A stretch of 64,000 bases of DNA from Pantoea deleyi (GTDB lineage Bacteria; Pseudomonadota; Gammaproteobacteria; Enterobacterales; Enterobacteriaceae). The DNA lies in NCBI RefSeq assembly GCF_022647325.1, contig NZ_CP071405.1, positions 3,162,001 to 3,226,000 of the forward strand, given 5' to 3'. Below the pieces are notes generated by a model that was not told the DNA's origin, searched no databases, and saw only the letters and a program-made list of their open reading frames with translations. The position numbers were made by a program, and so were the translations under genes. This document shows positions 20,778-31,175 of the stretch, piece by piece; position 1 is the stretch's first letter, and the number at the start of each line of letters is the position of its first letter.

Positions 20778-21572
20778 TTAACAGACAAAACTGACCGGCG
20801 CGCCGCCCTGCGGATGCGGCAGGATGCCCATCGGGATGCCATAAATCGCCGCCAGCACGTCAGCCTGCATAATGGCGTCTGCGTCACCCTCGGCGATCAT
20901 CGCGCCCTGACGCAGCGCCACCAGATGATCGCAGTAGCGCGCCGCCATATTGATATCGTGCAGCACCGCAATCACCGTTAATCCTCGCTGCTGGCTCAGC
21001 GTTTTTATCAGCGCCAGCACCTCGACCTGATGGGCGATATCCAGCGCCGACGTCGGTTCGTCCAGCAGCAGACAGCGGCTGTTCTGCGCCACCATCATTG
21101 CCAGCCAGGCGCGCTGACGTTCGCCGCCCGACAGGCTGTCGACCAGCCGTCCGGCAAAGGGCTTCAGCCCGACCTGCGCAATCGCCTCATCGACTCTGTC
21201 GCGATCCTCCTGACCAAAACGCCCCAGCGCGCCATGCCAGGGGTAGCGGCCAATCGCCACCAGTTCGCGAACCGTCATCCCTTCGGCTGCCGGTAACTGC
21301 TGTGGCAGATAGGCGACCTCACGGGCAAAGGCTTTACTGCTCCAGAGCCCGACCGGCTGCTGATTCAGCCGCACCTCGCCGTGGCTGGCCGCATGGTGAC
21401 GGCCCAGCATCTTCAGCAGCGTCGACTTGCCGGAGCCGTTATGACCGATCAGGGCCGTCATTTTGCCCGGCGGAAAGGTCAGCGACAGCGGCTGAAGCAG
21501 CGTGCGGCCCGGCACCTCAAAACCGGCGTTGTCCAGTGTAAAGGTCGACTCTTCTGGGTGAGGATGCGGCAT
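20778..21572 (-). CDS. fhuC: Ferric hydroxamate ABC transporter ATPase FhuC
   Basis: Powers uptake of hydroxamate siderophores through FhuB. The 264-residue ATPase has Walker A GHNGSGKST (about residues 43-51), Q-loop YLPQQLP, signature LSGGERQR, Walker B CLLLDEPTSALD and the switch His in VLHDINMA. A GTG at 21587 is in frame, but the ATG at 21572 follows AGGGATAACC and matches the E. coli length (265). It is the second gene of fhuACDB, 42 bp after fhuA. Confidence 0.97.
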   Translation of the reverse strand: MPHPHPEESTFTLDNAGFEVPGRTLLQPLSLTFPPGKMTALIGHNGSGKSTLLKMLGRHHAASHGEVRLNQQPVGLWSSKAFAREVAYLPQQLPAAEGMTVRELVAIGRYPWHGALGRFGQEDRDRVDEAIAQVGLKPFAGRLVDSLSGGERQRAWLAMMVAQNSRCLLLDEPTSALDIAHQVEVLALIKTLSQQRGLTVIAVLHDINMAARYCDHLVALRQGAMIAEGDADAIMQADVLAAIYGIPMGILPHPQGGAPVSFVC

Positions 21573-21614
21573 GGTTATCCCTGTCACGAACGGGCGCTGG
21601 TGCGCCCGGTTAAA

Positions 21615-23813
21615 TCAGAATCTGAAGGTCGCGGTACCAACAATCTTACGCTCCGCGCCCCAGTAGCAGGCGTATTCACGATAGCAGCTGGCGACGTAGT
21701 CACGGTTGAACAGATTGTTGACGTTGACGCCGACGGTTGATCCCGGCAGGCCGAAACGGCCCAGGTCATATTTCAGCGCCGCATCCACCGTGGTGTAACC
21801 GGCTACCTTAAAGTTCTGGTTCTGCTGCGCGCCTGTGCTGTAAAGCCCCTGGCTCTCGCCGACATAACGCACACCCGCGCCCACCGTCACGCCCGACAAG
21901 GCGGTCTCATGGAAGGTATAATCACTCCAGAGCGAGGCCATGTGTTCGGGAACGCTCACCGGGGTCCGGCCCTGCAGCTGCGTGTCTTTGGTGTATTCAG
22001 CATCGGTGTAGGTGTAAGCGGCCGTCAGGTTAACGTTGGCATTCAGCGCCGCTTTCGCCTCCAGCTCCACGCCGCGCGACCGGATTTCACCGCTCTGCAC
22101 GCTGAAAAGCACATTGTTCGGATCGGCAGTCAGGTTTTTGGTTTTCGTCAGCTGATAAAGCGCGGCGGTAAGCACCACCGGACGATCTTTCGGCACATAT
22201 TTCACCCCCGCTTCATACTGCTTCGCGCGGGACGGATCAAAAGGCTGCCCGCCAGATGTTGTACCTGCCGTAGGAATGAAGGATTCGCTGTAGCTGAAAT
22301 AGGGCGCGATCCCATTGTCGAAAACGTAGTTAAGACCCCCGCGCCAGGTAAACGCCTGATCGTGGTTTTTAATTTCGGAATCACCATTACGGTTCAGCGC
22401 AGAGGTCATTGCATAATCGTAGCGGCCACCCAACGTCAGCACCCAGCGGTTCCACTCCATCTGATCCTGCGTATACAGGCCAGTCTGCTCCTGCTTATTC
22501 AGATACTGATAGGGGAAAGGTGCCCCGACATTTGCGTCATTGCCGTACTGCGGATTAATGGCATTCAGAGGGGCTGCACTCCCGAAGGCGGCATCAATAT
22601 CGTTACGCGTTCGCTGATAATCCACGCCCAGCAGCAGCGTATGATCCACCTGGCCGGTAGCAAATTTTGCCTGCGCCTGGTTATCCACCGCGAACTGGTT
22701 CAGCTTCTCGTGCGAGGTCGCGGAGCCACGGGTGATCTCCTGGGTAGCCGGGATAAAACCGTTGCCGTAGATGCTGCGATAGTCGGTACGCAGATCGGCA
22801 TAACGCAGATTCTGACGCACCGTCCAGGTGTCGTTGAGGCTGTGCTCAGCGTTATAACCCACCATTTTGGTGGTGCGCGAAATTTTGTTGCTCTGCTCGC
22901 CTTCATCGAAGTCAGTCGGCAGTTTGTACTCGCTGCCGTCGGCGCGGGTAATAGGCACGACGGTGCCCTGCCGCGGCAGCCAGCCGTAATAGCCGGTTTC
23001 CGGCTCGTTCTGGAAATAGGTCAGCAGATCGATGCGGGTGCGATCGTCGGGACGCCAGCTGAACGCGGGAGCGATGGTGTAGCGCTTCTCTTTGTTCATC
23101 GCCTGCTGCGCATCCTGACTGCGCGCCTGGCCGGTCAGTCGATAGCTGTAGACGCCGTCATCATCCAGCGCGCCACCGAAGTCGAAGCCGGTCGAGAAGA
23201 GATTGTCGTTGCCCATCTGGAACTGCACTTCACGCAGGGTTTCCGTCGTCGGCCGCTTGCTCACCAGCGCAACCACGCCGCCGGGATTGCTTTTGCCATA
23301 CAGCACCGAAACCGGACCGCGCAGCAGTTCGGCGCGCTCCAGGAAGTAGGGATCAATGGCAAACTCAGAGTAGTTATCCCCCTGCAGTTTCAGGCCATCG
23401 AGATACTGATTGGTATTGGTTTCGCTGAAGCCACGAATCGACAGGGCATCATAAACGTCTGAGCTGCCACGGTTTCCGGTCAGCACGCCAGGCGTGTAGT
23501 TAAACGCCCCTTTGACGCTGGTGACGTTGCGCATTGCCATCTCTTCGCGGGTCACCACGGAGACAGACTGCGGATTTTTTTCGATCGGCGTATCAGTTTT
23601 GGTGCCCGTGGCGCTGCGTTTGGCCGCTACCGTTGGCGCCGGGCCCCAGGGGTTTTCCGCTTCGACGCCGCTGCCGCCATCGGCCGAGACGACCAGGGTT
23701 TCCGGCTGCGCCGCGTGAAGGCTGGCGCTGAGACTGAGGGTGATCAGGATGCCCAGAAGAGGACGGGAAAAGGTTTTTTGGGTGTTGTCAGAAAAAGTCG
23801 TTCGCACGTTCAT
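21615..23813 (-). CDS. fhuA: TonB-dependent ferrichrome outer-membrane receptor FhuA
   Basis: A 22-strand outer-membrane barrel with an N-terminal plug; it takes up ferrichrome using TonB energy. The 732-residue precursor has a signal peptide (about 1-34), a TonB box just inside the mature end (ETLVVSA), the plug motifs NPQSVSVVTREEM and LRGPVSVLYGKSNPGG, and a C-terminal strand ending in Phe (GTATFRF). The last loop holds two cysteines (ASCYREYACYWGAERK) like E. coli FhuA. It is first gene of fhuACDB, with a Fur box 44-62 bp upstream. Relatives also serve as phage and colicin receptors. Confidence 0.95.
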   Translation of the reverse strand: MNVRTTFSDNTQKTFSRPLLGILITLSLSASLHAAQPETLVVSADGGSGVEAENPWGPAPTVAAKRSATGTKTDTPIEKNPQSVSVVTREEMAMRNVTSVKGAFNYTPGVLTGNRGSSDVYDALSIRGFSETNTNQYLDGLKLQGDNYSEFAIDPYFLERAELLRGPVSVLYGKSNPGGVVALVSKRPTTETLREVQFQMGNDNLFSTGFDFGGALDDDGVYSYRLTGQARSQDAQQAMNKEKRYTIAPAFSWRPDDRTRIDLLTYFQNEPETGYYGWLPRQGTVVPITRADGSEYKLPTDFDEGEQSNKISRTTKMVGYNAEHSLNDTWTVRQNLRYADLRTDYRSIYGNGFIPATQEITRGSATSHEKLNQFAVDNQAQAKFATGQVDHTLLLGVDYQRTRNDIDAAFGSAAPLNAINPQYGNDANVGAPFPYQYLNKQEQTGLYTQDQMEWNRWVLTLGGRYDYAMTSALNRNGDSEIKNHDQAFTWRGGLNYVFDNGIAPYFSYSESFIPTAGTTSGGQPFDPSRAKQYEAGVKYVPKDRPVVLTAALYQLTKTKNLTADPNNVLFSVQSGEIRSRGVELEAKAALNANVNLTAAYTYTDAEYTKDTQLQGRTPVSVPEHMASLWSDYTFHETALSGVTVGAGVRYVGESQGLYSTGAQQNQNFKVAGYTTVDAALKYDLGRFGLPGSTVGVNVNNLFNRDYVASCYREYACYWGAERKIVGTATFRF

Positions 23814-23848
23814 AAAAGTGTCTCTGGACAGTAGGCGCAGTCAAGCGA

Positions 23849-23882
23849 ATCGAAACGATAATGATTATTATAACGTTTCGAT
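23849..23882 (-). promoter_or_regulatory. Fur box inside a 9-bp inverted repeat upstream of fhuA
   Basis: GATAATGATTATTATAAC at 23857-23874 matches most of the 19-bp Fur consensus. It sits between perfect 9-bp arms, ATCGAAACG (23849-23857) and CGTTTCGAT (23874-23882). Located just ahead of fhuA, it should give iron-dependent repression of the whole fhuACDB operon. Confidence 0.85.
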
Positions 23883-23967
23883 AATATGCGAAAGGCCTCC
23901 GGCACTGCAAGCGGAAATCCCCGCTGTGACAGCCTGCGCAGGCCAGTACGCGCAGGATCGTCAGGCA

Positions 23968-23996
23968 TAAAAAAAGGGCGCCGAAGCGCCCTTTTT
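23968..23996 (-). terminator. Intrinsic terminator of mrcB
   Basis: Stem AAAAAGGGCGC (23971-23981) and its complement (23986-23996) around a CGAA loop (TTCG on the minus strand), a very stable tetraloop hairpin with T runs on both sides. It stands 16 nt after the mrcB stop and could act in both directions. Confidence 0.92.
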
Positions 23997-24012
23997 AACC
24001 GGTCAGACCGAT

Positions 24013-26541
24013 TTATTTGCCAAACATATCTTTTATCCAGCCCGCTACGCCGTCGCTATCCTTCTGCTCCTGCGGCTGCTGTTGCTGCTGTTGTTGCTGC
24101 TGCTGCTGCTGCTGATCGAACAGCTGTTGCTGCTGCTGAATCTGTTGCTGCTGCTGCTGACACAGCGCATTTGGATCCAGCGCCCACACCGGCAGCGAAC
24201 GCCAGGTGCTGCTGCCCGTGCCGCAGACGAAGTTACCGGCAGAGTCCACATTCATCATCGACACATCTTCCGGCGGCGTCAGCTGTAACGGCATTGGTGC
24301 CTGGATATCCAGGTAGCGACGATAGAGCTGCATCGCCCCGCTGGCGCCGTAAAGTTTGGTCGGCTGGTTGTTGTCGCGTCCCACCCAGGTGATCGCCACT
24401 TCTTTGCCATCAATACCGGCAAACCAGCTGTCGACCAGGTCGTTGGTGGTCCCGGTTTTACCGGCCAGATGCGCATTCGGGAAACGCGCGCCCAGCGCAC
24501 GGGCGGTACCGTGATCGGCAACCTGCTGCATGGTGTAGAGCGTCAGATAAGCGGCCTGCGCCGGTTCAACACGCTGCGCCTGCGGATAGCTCTGATAGAG
24601 CACGCTGCCATCTTCCGCAATCACCGAACGCACCGCGGAGAGCGACGCACGGTTGCCGCCGCTGGCGATCGACTGGAACGCCTGCGCCACTTCAACCGGC
24701 GTCAGGTTCAGGGCACCCAGCAGCATCGCCGGAACCGGATGCAGCTGATCTTTCGGCACGCCCAGTTTGTTCCATGTCTCCACCACCGCATCCAGCCCCA
24801 GCGTCATCCCGAGGTTGACCGTCGGAACGTTCATGGAGTTGGTCAGTGCATCCACCAGCATCACTTTACCGCTGAAGCGACGGTCGTCGTTCATGGGCTT
24901 CCAGATGCTGCCGTTAGGCTGCTTCAGCGCAATCGGCTCATCCGCAATCCAGCTGTTCAGCCGGTAGCTGTTGGGCTGGCTCAGCGCGGTGAGATAGGTC
25001 GCTGGTTTCGCCAGCGAACCGATAGAGCGGCGCGCCTGCAGCGCACGGTTATAACCGGCATACTGCGGATCTGCCCCGCCGACCATCGCACGCACTTCGC
25101 CGCTGAAGCGGTCGACCACCACCATCGCCGTTTCCAGATCTTTCAGGCCACGCTGTTTTTTCAGCGTCGGAATGCCATCAATCACCGCTTTTTCAGCCGC
25201 ATCCTGGGAGACCGGATCCAGCGTGGTGAAGATTTTCACGCCGGAGAGATCCTTGACCTTGTCGCCCAGCTTCGCCTGCAGTTCATTGCGCACCATCTGC
25301 ATAAAAGCAGGCTGTGGCGTGATGACGCCGCCCTTCGGCTGCACGCCCAGCGGACGCGCCGAGAGCATGTCATACAGCTCCTGATCGATCACTTTCTGCT
25401 GCTGCAGCAGACGCAGCACCAGGTTGCGACGCTCCAGCGCCAGTTTCGGGTTGCGCCACGGATTGTAGAGTGACGCCCCTTTCACCATGCCGACCAGCAT
25501 CGCCTGCTGATCCAGACTCAGTTCATCAACCGGACGGCCAAAGTAGTAGAGGCTCGCCAGCGGGAAACCGCGGATCTGATCGCTGCCCGCCTGACCGAGA
25601 TAGACCTCGTTCAGGTAAAGCTCCAGAATGCGATCTTTGCTGTAGCGCGCATCCATGATCACCGCCATATAGGCTTCACGCGCTTTACGCCACAGCGAAC
25701 GCTCGTTGGTGAGGAACAGGTTCTTCACCAGCTGCTGCGTCAGGGTACTGCCGCCCTGCACCGCTTTACCGGCCGTGATGTTCGCCAGGAAGGCGCGACC
25801 AATCGAGTAGGGGCTGATGCCATCATGCTCGTAGAAGTGACGGTCTTCGGTGGCGATCAGCGTATCGACCAGCAGATCCGGGAAGCCGCTGCGCGGAACG
25901 AAGAGTCGCTGTTCACCGTTCGGTGACTGCAGCATGGTGATCAGGCGCGGATCGAGGCGGAAAAAGCCAAAATCGCGGCCGGTTTCGAGGTTCTTAATCT
26001 CGCTCAGCTCATCCTTCGTGAAGCTCATGCGCGCGTGGATCTGCCCCTCTTTACTGTCGGGGAAATCAAACGGACGACGCAGCAGTTCAATCGTGTTGCC
26101 TTTAACCGAAAACTCGCCAGGGCGGGTGATCCGGGAGACTTCGCGATACTGGGTACCCTCCAGCAGCGCCACCATTTCACTTTTGTTGTAGGCCATGCCC
26201 GGTTCCAGGCTGACCATGCGGCCATAGACGGTGGCGGGCAGTTGCCACACTTTACCGTCGATCCGGCTGCGAATTTCCGAGTCGAGGTAGATGCCCCACG
26301 CGGCCATCACCACCACAAACACCAGGAACAGTTTAATTATCCATCCCAGCCAACGGCGTTTGCCGCGCGGCGGTTTTCCACCTTTACCTTTACGTGGCAC
26401 CGGCGCTTCCTCCTCGTCATCATTAAAATCGTCCTGACCGATATCCTGTTCGATATCCCTGCGTCGTCCCCGGCCCGTACTGCTGCGCGGCGGCAACGCT
26501 TTACCTTTGCGCCCAATTGGTTCGCGATCGTTCCCAGACAT
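24013..26541 (-). CDS. mrcB: Bifunctional penicillin-binding protein 1B
   Basis: Class A PBP that polymerises and cross-links peptidoglycan; in E. coli its partner is LpoB. The 842-residue protein has a charged cytoplasmic tail (1-62), one membrane helix (about 64-87), a UB2H domain (about 100-195), a GT51 glycosyltransferase domain ([25 protein letters not shown]) and a transpeptidase domain with SLAK (SIGSLAKP), SMN (TNSMNVP) and KTG (AGKTGTTND) motifs. The C-terminal tail is unusual: runs of 6, 5 and 13 glutamines before the conserved [14 protein letters not shown] end. E. coli has a shorter Q-rich tail. It lies between fhuA and hrpB, as in E. coli. Confidence 0.97.
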   Translation of the reverse strand: MSGNDREPIGRKGKALPPRSSTGRGRRRDIEQDIGQDDFNDDEEEAPVPRKGKGGKPPRGKRRWLGWIIKLFLVFVVVMAAWGIYLDSEIRSRIDGKVWQLPATVYGRMVSLEPGMAYNKSEMVALLEGTQYREVSRITRPGEFSVKGNTIELLRRPFDFPDSKEGQIHARMSFTKDELSEIKNLETGRDFGFFRLDPRLITMLQSPNGEQRLFVPRSGFPDLLVDTLIATEDRHFYEHDGISPYSIGRAFLANITAGKAVQGGSTLTQQLVKNLFLTNERSLWRKAREAYMAVIMDARYSKDRILELYLNEVYLGQAGSDQIRGFPLASLYYFGRPVDELSLDQQAMLVGMVKGASLYNPWRNPKLALERRNLVLRLLQQQKVIDQELYDMLSARPLGVQPKGGVITPQPAFMQMVRNELQAKLGDKVKDLSGVKIFTTLDPVSQDAAEKAVIDGIPTLKKQRGLKDLETAMVVVDRFSGEVRAMVGGADPQYAGYNRALQARRSIGSLAKPATYLTALSQPNSYRLNSWIADEPIALKQPNGSIWKPMNDDRRFSGKVMLVDALTNSMNVPTVNLGMTLGLDAVVETWNKLGVPKDQLHPVPAMLLGALNLTPVEVAQAFQSIASGGNRASLSAVRSVIAEDGSVLYQSYPQAQRVEPAQAAYLTLYTMQQVADHGTARALGARFPNAHLAGKTGTTNDLVDSWFAGIDGKEVAITWVGRDNNQPTKLYGASGAMQLYRRYLDIQAPMPLQLTPPEDVSMMNVDSAGNFVCGTGSSTWRSLPVWALDPNALCQQQQQQIQQQQQLFDQQQQQQQQQQQQQPQEQKDSDGVAGWIKDMFGK
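24067..24162 (-). repeat. CAG/CAA trinucleotide repeat coding polyglutamine in mrcB
   Basis: The coding strand has glutamine runs of 6, 5 and 13 codons separated by Ile and by Leu-Phe-Asp. Six uninterrupted CAG codons lie at 24097-24114. Such a microsatellite can change length by slippage without shifting the frame. Confidence 0.9.
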
Positions 26542-26639
26542 TACTTTTCTTCTCCAGGCAGTGCTTACGGCAGCGCCGCTACTCTAACTGCTTTCTCGCG
26601 TGCCGCATGGCAGAACCCTCTGAATTCGATCCAGTGGAC

Positions 26640-29084
26640 TCAACCCTGCGGGGACATTTTTTTGGTCCGCCTTGTGGGCAAGGCGGTGGCCGGATCCTCT
26701 GGCCAGAGATGTTTAGGATAGCGCCCTTTCATCTCTTTCCTGACCTCCGGCCAGGCTCCCCGCCAGAACGCCGCCAGATCGCGGGTGATCTGCAGCGGGC
26801 GCTGGGCGGGCGATAACAGCTCCAGCACCAGCGGAACGCGTCCGTCGGCGACCGCCGGATTACGCGCTTCGCCAAACATCTCCTGAATCCGCACCGCCAG
26901 GGCGGGCGGCTTATCCGCATCGTAGCGAATGGGCAGCCGGCTTCCGGTCGGCACAGTGTAATGAGTTGGCAGCGCACTATCCAGCCGCTGGCGCTGTGAC
27001 CATGTGAGTAAATGTAAGAGTGCGGTGGTCAGGTTCACCGCCTGCAGGCTGCGAAGATCGCGTACGGCTGACATCTGCGGCAGCAGCCACTGCGACAGGC
27101 TCTCAAGCAGCGTGCTGTCATCGGTGGCGGGCCAGTGCTCTTCCGGCAGCCACTGCGCCGCGCACTGGATGCGCAGGCGCAGCTGCTCAGCCTCCGGCGT
27201 CCAGCCCAGCACCGACAGCCCCTTTTCGGCGATCCAGCGCAGCATGGCCGCATGCAGCACCGCCGGCTCCGGCCGCGCCATCGGCTGCGTTTTCAGCACC
27301 AGCGCGCCGATCTGCTCGCGCCTCAACGCGCGCAGCGTGCCTTTCTCTTCATCCCACTCCACTTCGGTCCGGCGCTCCACCAGGGCCGGTAGCTGCTGGC
27401 ACAGGGCGTCAATATCGACCGGCAGCGCCAGCAGCATCCGGGCATCCGGCGTAGCGCTGGTCTGCAGCAGCGCCGGGACAATCAGCCATTCACTGCGCGT
27501 CAGGCCATCCTGCTCATCAAGCCTGGCGCCCAGCCCGTTAGCCAGCTGATAGCGTCCGCTCTGATCGCGCCGCCGCGCCAGCCGATCGCCGAATCCTGCC
27601 GCCAGCAGGGCGGCAAAGCGATCGTCATCGACCCGACCGCCCCGGATACGGAGCCGCTGCTGCCACTGCTGCGCCCGCCACTGCCACTGCGGCTGAGGCC
27701 GGTGCAGCGCATCACGCAGATCGGCGCTGCCGCTGCGCGGCGGATCTTCCAGAATCGCCACCAGCAGCGCGGCGCTGGCGACCGCATCCGGATCGTCTCC
27801 TGCGGCACAGAGCAGCGCCGCCAGGCGGGGATCGCAGCCCAGCTGCGCCATGCGCCGTCCCAGCGGATTCAGCAGGCCGTGGCTGTCCAGCGCGCCCAGC
27901 CGGGTCAGCTGCTGTTGCGCCGCGTGCAGATGACGGACGGGCGGAGCATCCAGCCACTGCAGTTGTTCCGGCTGCGTGCAGCCCCACTGCAGGAGATCCA
28001 GCCACAGCGACGAGAGATCGCTGTTAACGATCTCCGGTTCACTCTGCGCCGCGGCACGCGCGGCCTGCTCCTGAGGCAGTAAATGCAGGCAGATCCCCGG
28101 CATCAGGCGCCCCGCACGGCCTGCACGCTGGATCATCGAGGCCTGACTGATCCGCTGGGTCTGCAGGCGCGTGACGCCGCTGCGGGCGTCAAACAGGGCG
28201 CTGCGCTCCAGGGCGCTGTCGACCACCAGACGGATCCCCTCAATGGTCAGGCTCGTCTCGGCGATATTGGTGGCGAGTACCACCTTACGGCGTCCGGCGG
28301 CAGCGGGCAGAATCGCCTGTCGCTGCGCCGCCAGCGGCAGCGCGCCATAGAGCGGAGTCAGATCCACATCGTCACCGATTCGGGATTCCAGCTCGCGCTT
28401 CACCCGCTCGATCTCCGCCACGCCGGGCAGAAACAGCAGCAGCGAGCCGCGCTCGTCCCGCAACAGCTGGGCGACCTCCCGCGCAACCGCCTCTTCGAAA
28501 CGCACCGTCTGATTCAGCGATGCGTAGCGCCGCTCGACCGGATAGCTGCGCCCTTCTGAGACGATCAGCGGCGCATCGGGCAGCCGTGCCGCCAGCCGGG
28601 CATTGTCCAGCGTGGCGGACATCAGCAGGATCTTCAGATCGTCGCGCAGCCCCTGCTGCACGTCGAGCAGCAGCGCCAGCGCCAGATCGGCCTGCAGGCT
28701 GCGTTCATGAAATTCGTCGAGGATCACCAGCGACACGCCCTCCAGCATCGGATCCTGCTGCAGCAGGCGCGTGAGCATCCCTTCGGTGACCACTTCCAGC
28801 CGGGTCTGGGGCCCGACGCAGCTTTCGCCACGCATCCGGAACCCGACCGTGCCCCCCGGCTGCTCGCCCAGCTGCTCTGCCAGCCGCTGCGCCACGTTAC
28901 GTGCCGCCAGCCGACGCGGCTCCAGCATAATGATCCGTCCCGGCAGCCCCGCCTGCTGTAACAGCTGCAGCGGCAGCCAGGTTGATTTGCCCGCCCCCGT
29001 GGGGGCGGCCAGCAGGATTTGAGAGGCGTCTTTCAGCGCCGCCAGGAGGTCAGGCAGCACCGCGCTGACCGGTAAATCGCTCAC
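26640..29084 (-). CDS. hrpB: ATP-dependent helicase HrpB
   Basis: DEAH-box RNA helicase-like protein of unknown physiological target. The 814-residue protein has Walker A APTGAGKST, motif II DEFH (VILDEFHER), SAT (LMSATLD), motif VI QRAGRAGR, then HA2/ratchet regions and the family-specific C-terminus (PLVLELLSPAQRPLQITRDL; GRYPKHLWPEDP; TRRTKK). The frame is open up to 29171. The GTG at 29084 is chosen because GGAG lies 6 nt before it and SDLPVSAVLPDLL aligns with the E. coli start. It diverges from thpR over 75 bp. Confidence 0.94.
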   Translation of the reverse strand: MSDLPVSAVLPDLLAALKDASQILLAAPTGAGKSTWLPLQLLQQAGLPGRIIMLEPRRLAARNVAQRLAEQLGEQPGGTVGFRMRGESCVGPQTRLEVVTEGMLTRLLQQDPMLEGVSLVILDEFHERSLQADLALALLLDVQQGLRDDLKILLMSATLDNARLAARLPDAPLIVSEGRSYPVERRYASLNQTVRFEEAVAREVAQLLRDERGSLLLFLPGVAEIERVKRELESRIGDDVDLTPLYGALPLAAQRQAILPAAAGRRKVVLATNIAETSLTIEGIRLVVDSALERSALFDARSGVTRLQTQRISQASMIQRAGRAGRLMPGICLHLLPQEQAARAAAQSEPEIVNSDLSSLWLDLLQWGCTQPEQLQWLDAPPVRHLHAAQQQLTRLGALDSHGLLNPLGRRMAQLGCDPRLAALLCAAGDDPDAVASAALLVAILEDPPRSGSADLRDALHRPQPQWQWRAQQWQQRLRIRGGRVDDDRFAALLAAGFGDRLARRRDQSGRYQLANGLGARLDEQDGLTRSEWLIVPALLQTSATPDARMLLALPVDIDALCQQLPALVERRTEVEWDEEKGTLRALRREQIGALVLKTQPMARPEPAVLHAAMLRWIAEKGLSVLGWTPEAEQLRLRIQCAAQWLPEEHWPATDDSTLLESLSQWLLPQMSAVRDLRSLQAVNLTTALLHLLTWSQRQRLDSALPTHYTVPTGSRLPIRYDADKPPALAVRIQEMFGEARNPAVADGRVPLVLELLSPAQRPLQITRDLAAFWRGAWPEVRKEMKGRYPKHLWPEDPATALPTRRTKKMSPQG

Positions 29085-29159
29085 AGCAAACTCCGCTTCT
29101 GCCTGTGCTAAGATGGCGCGCATTGTAGCATCCATCCGTGATATTTGCCGGAGAGCGCC

Positions 29160-29717
29160 ATGGCGACACAACGCTTATTTTTTGCCCTCAGCCTGCCTGA
29201 CGATATGCAGCAGGCGCTGGTGCGCTGGCGGGCCGACACCTTTCCGGCCGGGGCGGGCGTGCCGGTCGCTGCGGCGAATCTGCACCTGACGCTGGCATTT
29301 CTGGGTGAGGTGACGCCGGAGACCTCACAGCGCCTGCAGACCCTGGCGTCGCGCATCGTTCAGCCCGGCTTTGATCTCGATCTGGATGATGCCGGACACT
29401 GGCCGCGCCCCGGCGTGGTCTGGCTCGGCTGCCAGCGCGCGCCACGCGGTCTGTTGCAGCTCGCCAGCCTGCTGCGGGCGCAGGCCGCCCGGCATGGCTG
29501 TCATCAGAGCCCGCAGCCGTTTCATCCGCACATCACGCTGTTACGCCACGCCACGCAGCCGGTAGCGTTACCGCCGCGCGGCTTTCACTGGCGTTTCCGC
29601 GTTTCCCGTTTTTCACTGTTCGCCTCTGAGTACAGCCGGGGCCGGACCCGCTATCGCGCACTGGCCAGCTGGCCACTCTCTTCTCAGGATCCCCATGCAC
29701 TTCTCTCCGCCCCTTAA
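29160..29717 (+). CDS. thpR: RNA 2',3'-cyclic phosphodiesterase
   Basis: 2H-family enzyme that opens 2',3'-cyclic phosphates on RNA; E. coli ThpR (LigT) also has 2'-5' RNA ligase activity in vitro. The 185-residue protein shows both catalytic HxTx motifs: HLTLAFLG near residue 44 and HPHITLLRH near 125. [11 protein letters not shown] at the start is typical. I start at ATG 29160 rather than 16 nt upstream because it aligns with the family. The end overlaps sfsA by 23 bp, so the two are co-transcribed. Confidence 0.94.
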   Translation: MATQRLFFALSLPDDMQQALVRWRADTFPAGAGVPVAAANLHLTLAFLGEVTPETSQRLQTLASRIVQPGFDLDLDDAGHWPRPGVVWLGCQRAPRGLLQLASLLRAQAARHGCHQSPQPFHPHITLLRHATQPVALPPRGFHWRFRVSRFSLFASEYSRGRTRYRALASWPLSSQDPHALLSAP

Positions 29718-30399
29718 ACCTGCCCGCCTGATCGCCCGTTACAAGCGCTTTCTGGCCGATGTCATGACGCCCGACGGTGAGGTGCTGACGATCCACTGCG
29801 CCAACACCGGTGCCATGACCGGCTGCGCGACGCCGGGCGATCGGGTCTGGTACTCCACCTCCGACAGCCTGACGCGCAAATACCCCCACAGCTGGGAGCT
29901 GACCGAAACGCAGCAGGGCCACTGGATCTGCGTCAATACCCTGCGCGCCAACCTGCTGGTGGCGGAAGCGCTGGATCAGAACCGGCTGCCTGCACTGGCC
30001 GGCTACAGCCAGCGTCAGGCCGAAGTTAAATATGGTACTGAAAAAAGCAGAATTGATTTCCTGCTCAAGGCAGAGGGCCGGCGCAACTGCTATATTGAGG
30101 TCAAATCCGTCACTCTTTTACATGAAGGCAAAGGGTATTTTCCGGATGCGGTGACGATTCGAGGCCAAAAGCATCTGCGCGAACTGGCGACAGTGGCGGC
30201 AGAGGGCCATCGGGCCGTTTTGTTGTTTGCCGTTCTGCACTCGGGGATTGAGGACGTTTCCCCGGCACGTCACATCGATGCGGCGTATGCAGAACAACTG
30301 GCTCAGGCGCAGCAGGAGGGCGTAGAGGTTTTAGCGTTTCAGGCCGCGCTGTCGGCGCAGGGGATGTTTCTTAAATCGCCGATTAACGTAACCTTGTAA
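29695..30399 (+). CDS. sfsA: Sugar fermentation stimulation protein SfsA
   Basis: A 234-residue protein named for stimulating maltose metabolism in E. coli; its biochemical role is unclear. It has an N-terminal OB-like part ([14 protein letters not shown] [24 protein letters not shown]) and a C-terminal nuclease-like fold containing [16 protein letters not shown] and [16 protein letters not shown], in which D, E and K resemble a PD-(D/E)xK active site. Length equals E. coli SfsA. It starts inside the end of thpR and precedes dksA, the E. coli order. Confidence 0.95.
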   Translation: MHFSPPLKPARLIARYKRFLADVMTPDGEVLTIHCANTGAMTGCATPGDRVWYSTSDSLTRKYPHSWELTETQQGHWICVNTLRANLLVAEALDQNRLPALAGYSQRQAEVKYGTEKSRIDFLLKAEGRRNCYIEVKSVTLLHEGKGYFPDAVTIRGQKHLRELATVAAEGHRAVLLFAVLHSGIEDVSPARHIDAAYAEQLAQAQQEGVEVLAFQAALSAQGMFLKSPINVTL

Positions 30400-30646
30400 T
30401 ATCTTTTGCAATTTTATGTGCTAAGAATGTTCTGAGCGAGACGCTGAATACGCTGTTCCTCACAGGCTTGTCAAGGTGTGTTCATGAAGAATTGCCAACC
30501 CTGACTGCTTCTGTTATTTATAGCGGCCTGTTTTTTTCCCCAATGGGGGATCGATGTACCCCGCAGAGGTCAGATGCAGGCTGGCAGTTACGCCCCTGCG
30601 AGACGTCAGTGAAAGGGTATAGTGCGTGTTATCCAGGAGAAGCAAC

Positions 30647-31102
30647 ATGCAAGAAGGTCAAAACCGTAAAACATCGTCCCTGAGTATTCTCGCTATCGCC
30701 GGAGTCGAACCTTATCAGGTGAAGGCTGGCGAAGAGTATATGAACGACGCGCAGCTGACCCATTTTCGTAAGATTCTGGAAGCCTGGCGTAATCAATTGC
30801 GGGACGAAGTCGATCGTACCGTATCGCACATGCAGGATGAAGCTGCCAACTTCCCGGACCCGGTTGACCGTGCCGCACAGGAAGAGGAGTTCAGCCTGGA
30901 ACTGCGTAACCGCGATCGCGAACGTAAACTGATCAAAAAGATCGAGAAGACGCTGAAGAAAGTTGAAGATGACGACTTCGGCTATTGCGATTCCTGTGGC
31001 GTTGAGATCGGTATCCGCCGTCTCGAAGCGCGTCCGACAGCCGATCTCTGCATCGACTGCAAGACGTTAGCAGAAATTCGTGAGAAACAAATGGCCGGCT
31101 GA
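30647..31102 (+). CDS. dksA: RNA polymerase-binding transcription factor DksA
   Basis: Enters the RNA polymerase secondary channel and, with ppGpp, represses rRNA/ribosomal promoters and activates amino acid genes. The 151-residue protein has the coiled-coil tip aspartates in [13 protein letters not shown] (E. coli D71/D74) and the C4 zinc finger CDSC...CIDC (about residues 114-138). The ATG at 30647 follows CAGGAGAAGC and gives the family length; the open frame starts 21 nt earlier. The rpsB promoter in this same window is a plausible target. Confidence 0.98.
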   Translation: MQEGQNRKTSSLSILAIAGVEPYQVKAGEEYMNDAQLTHFRKILEAWRNQLRDEVDRTVSHMQDEAANFPDPVDRAAQEEEFSLELRNRDRERKLIKKIEKTLKKVEDDDFGYCDSCGVEIGIRRLEARPTADLCIDCKTLAEIREKQMAG

Positions 31103-31175
31103 TGCCGCGTCCAGCCTGTTACCACGCAGCGGAGCATCTGCTGTTTCGCTCCCTGCGTGGTCACTTCTGACCCCT

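Noticed and set aside
21909..23462. 517-codon open frame antisense to fhuA
   Set aside because: It lies wholly inside the conserved fhuA gene and has no recognisable domain; typical shadow frame.
24067..24162. CAG/CTG tract as a CRISPR-like or mobile repeat
   Set aside because: It is an in-frame triplet repeat inside mrcB with no spacers or flanking duplication.
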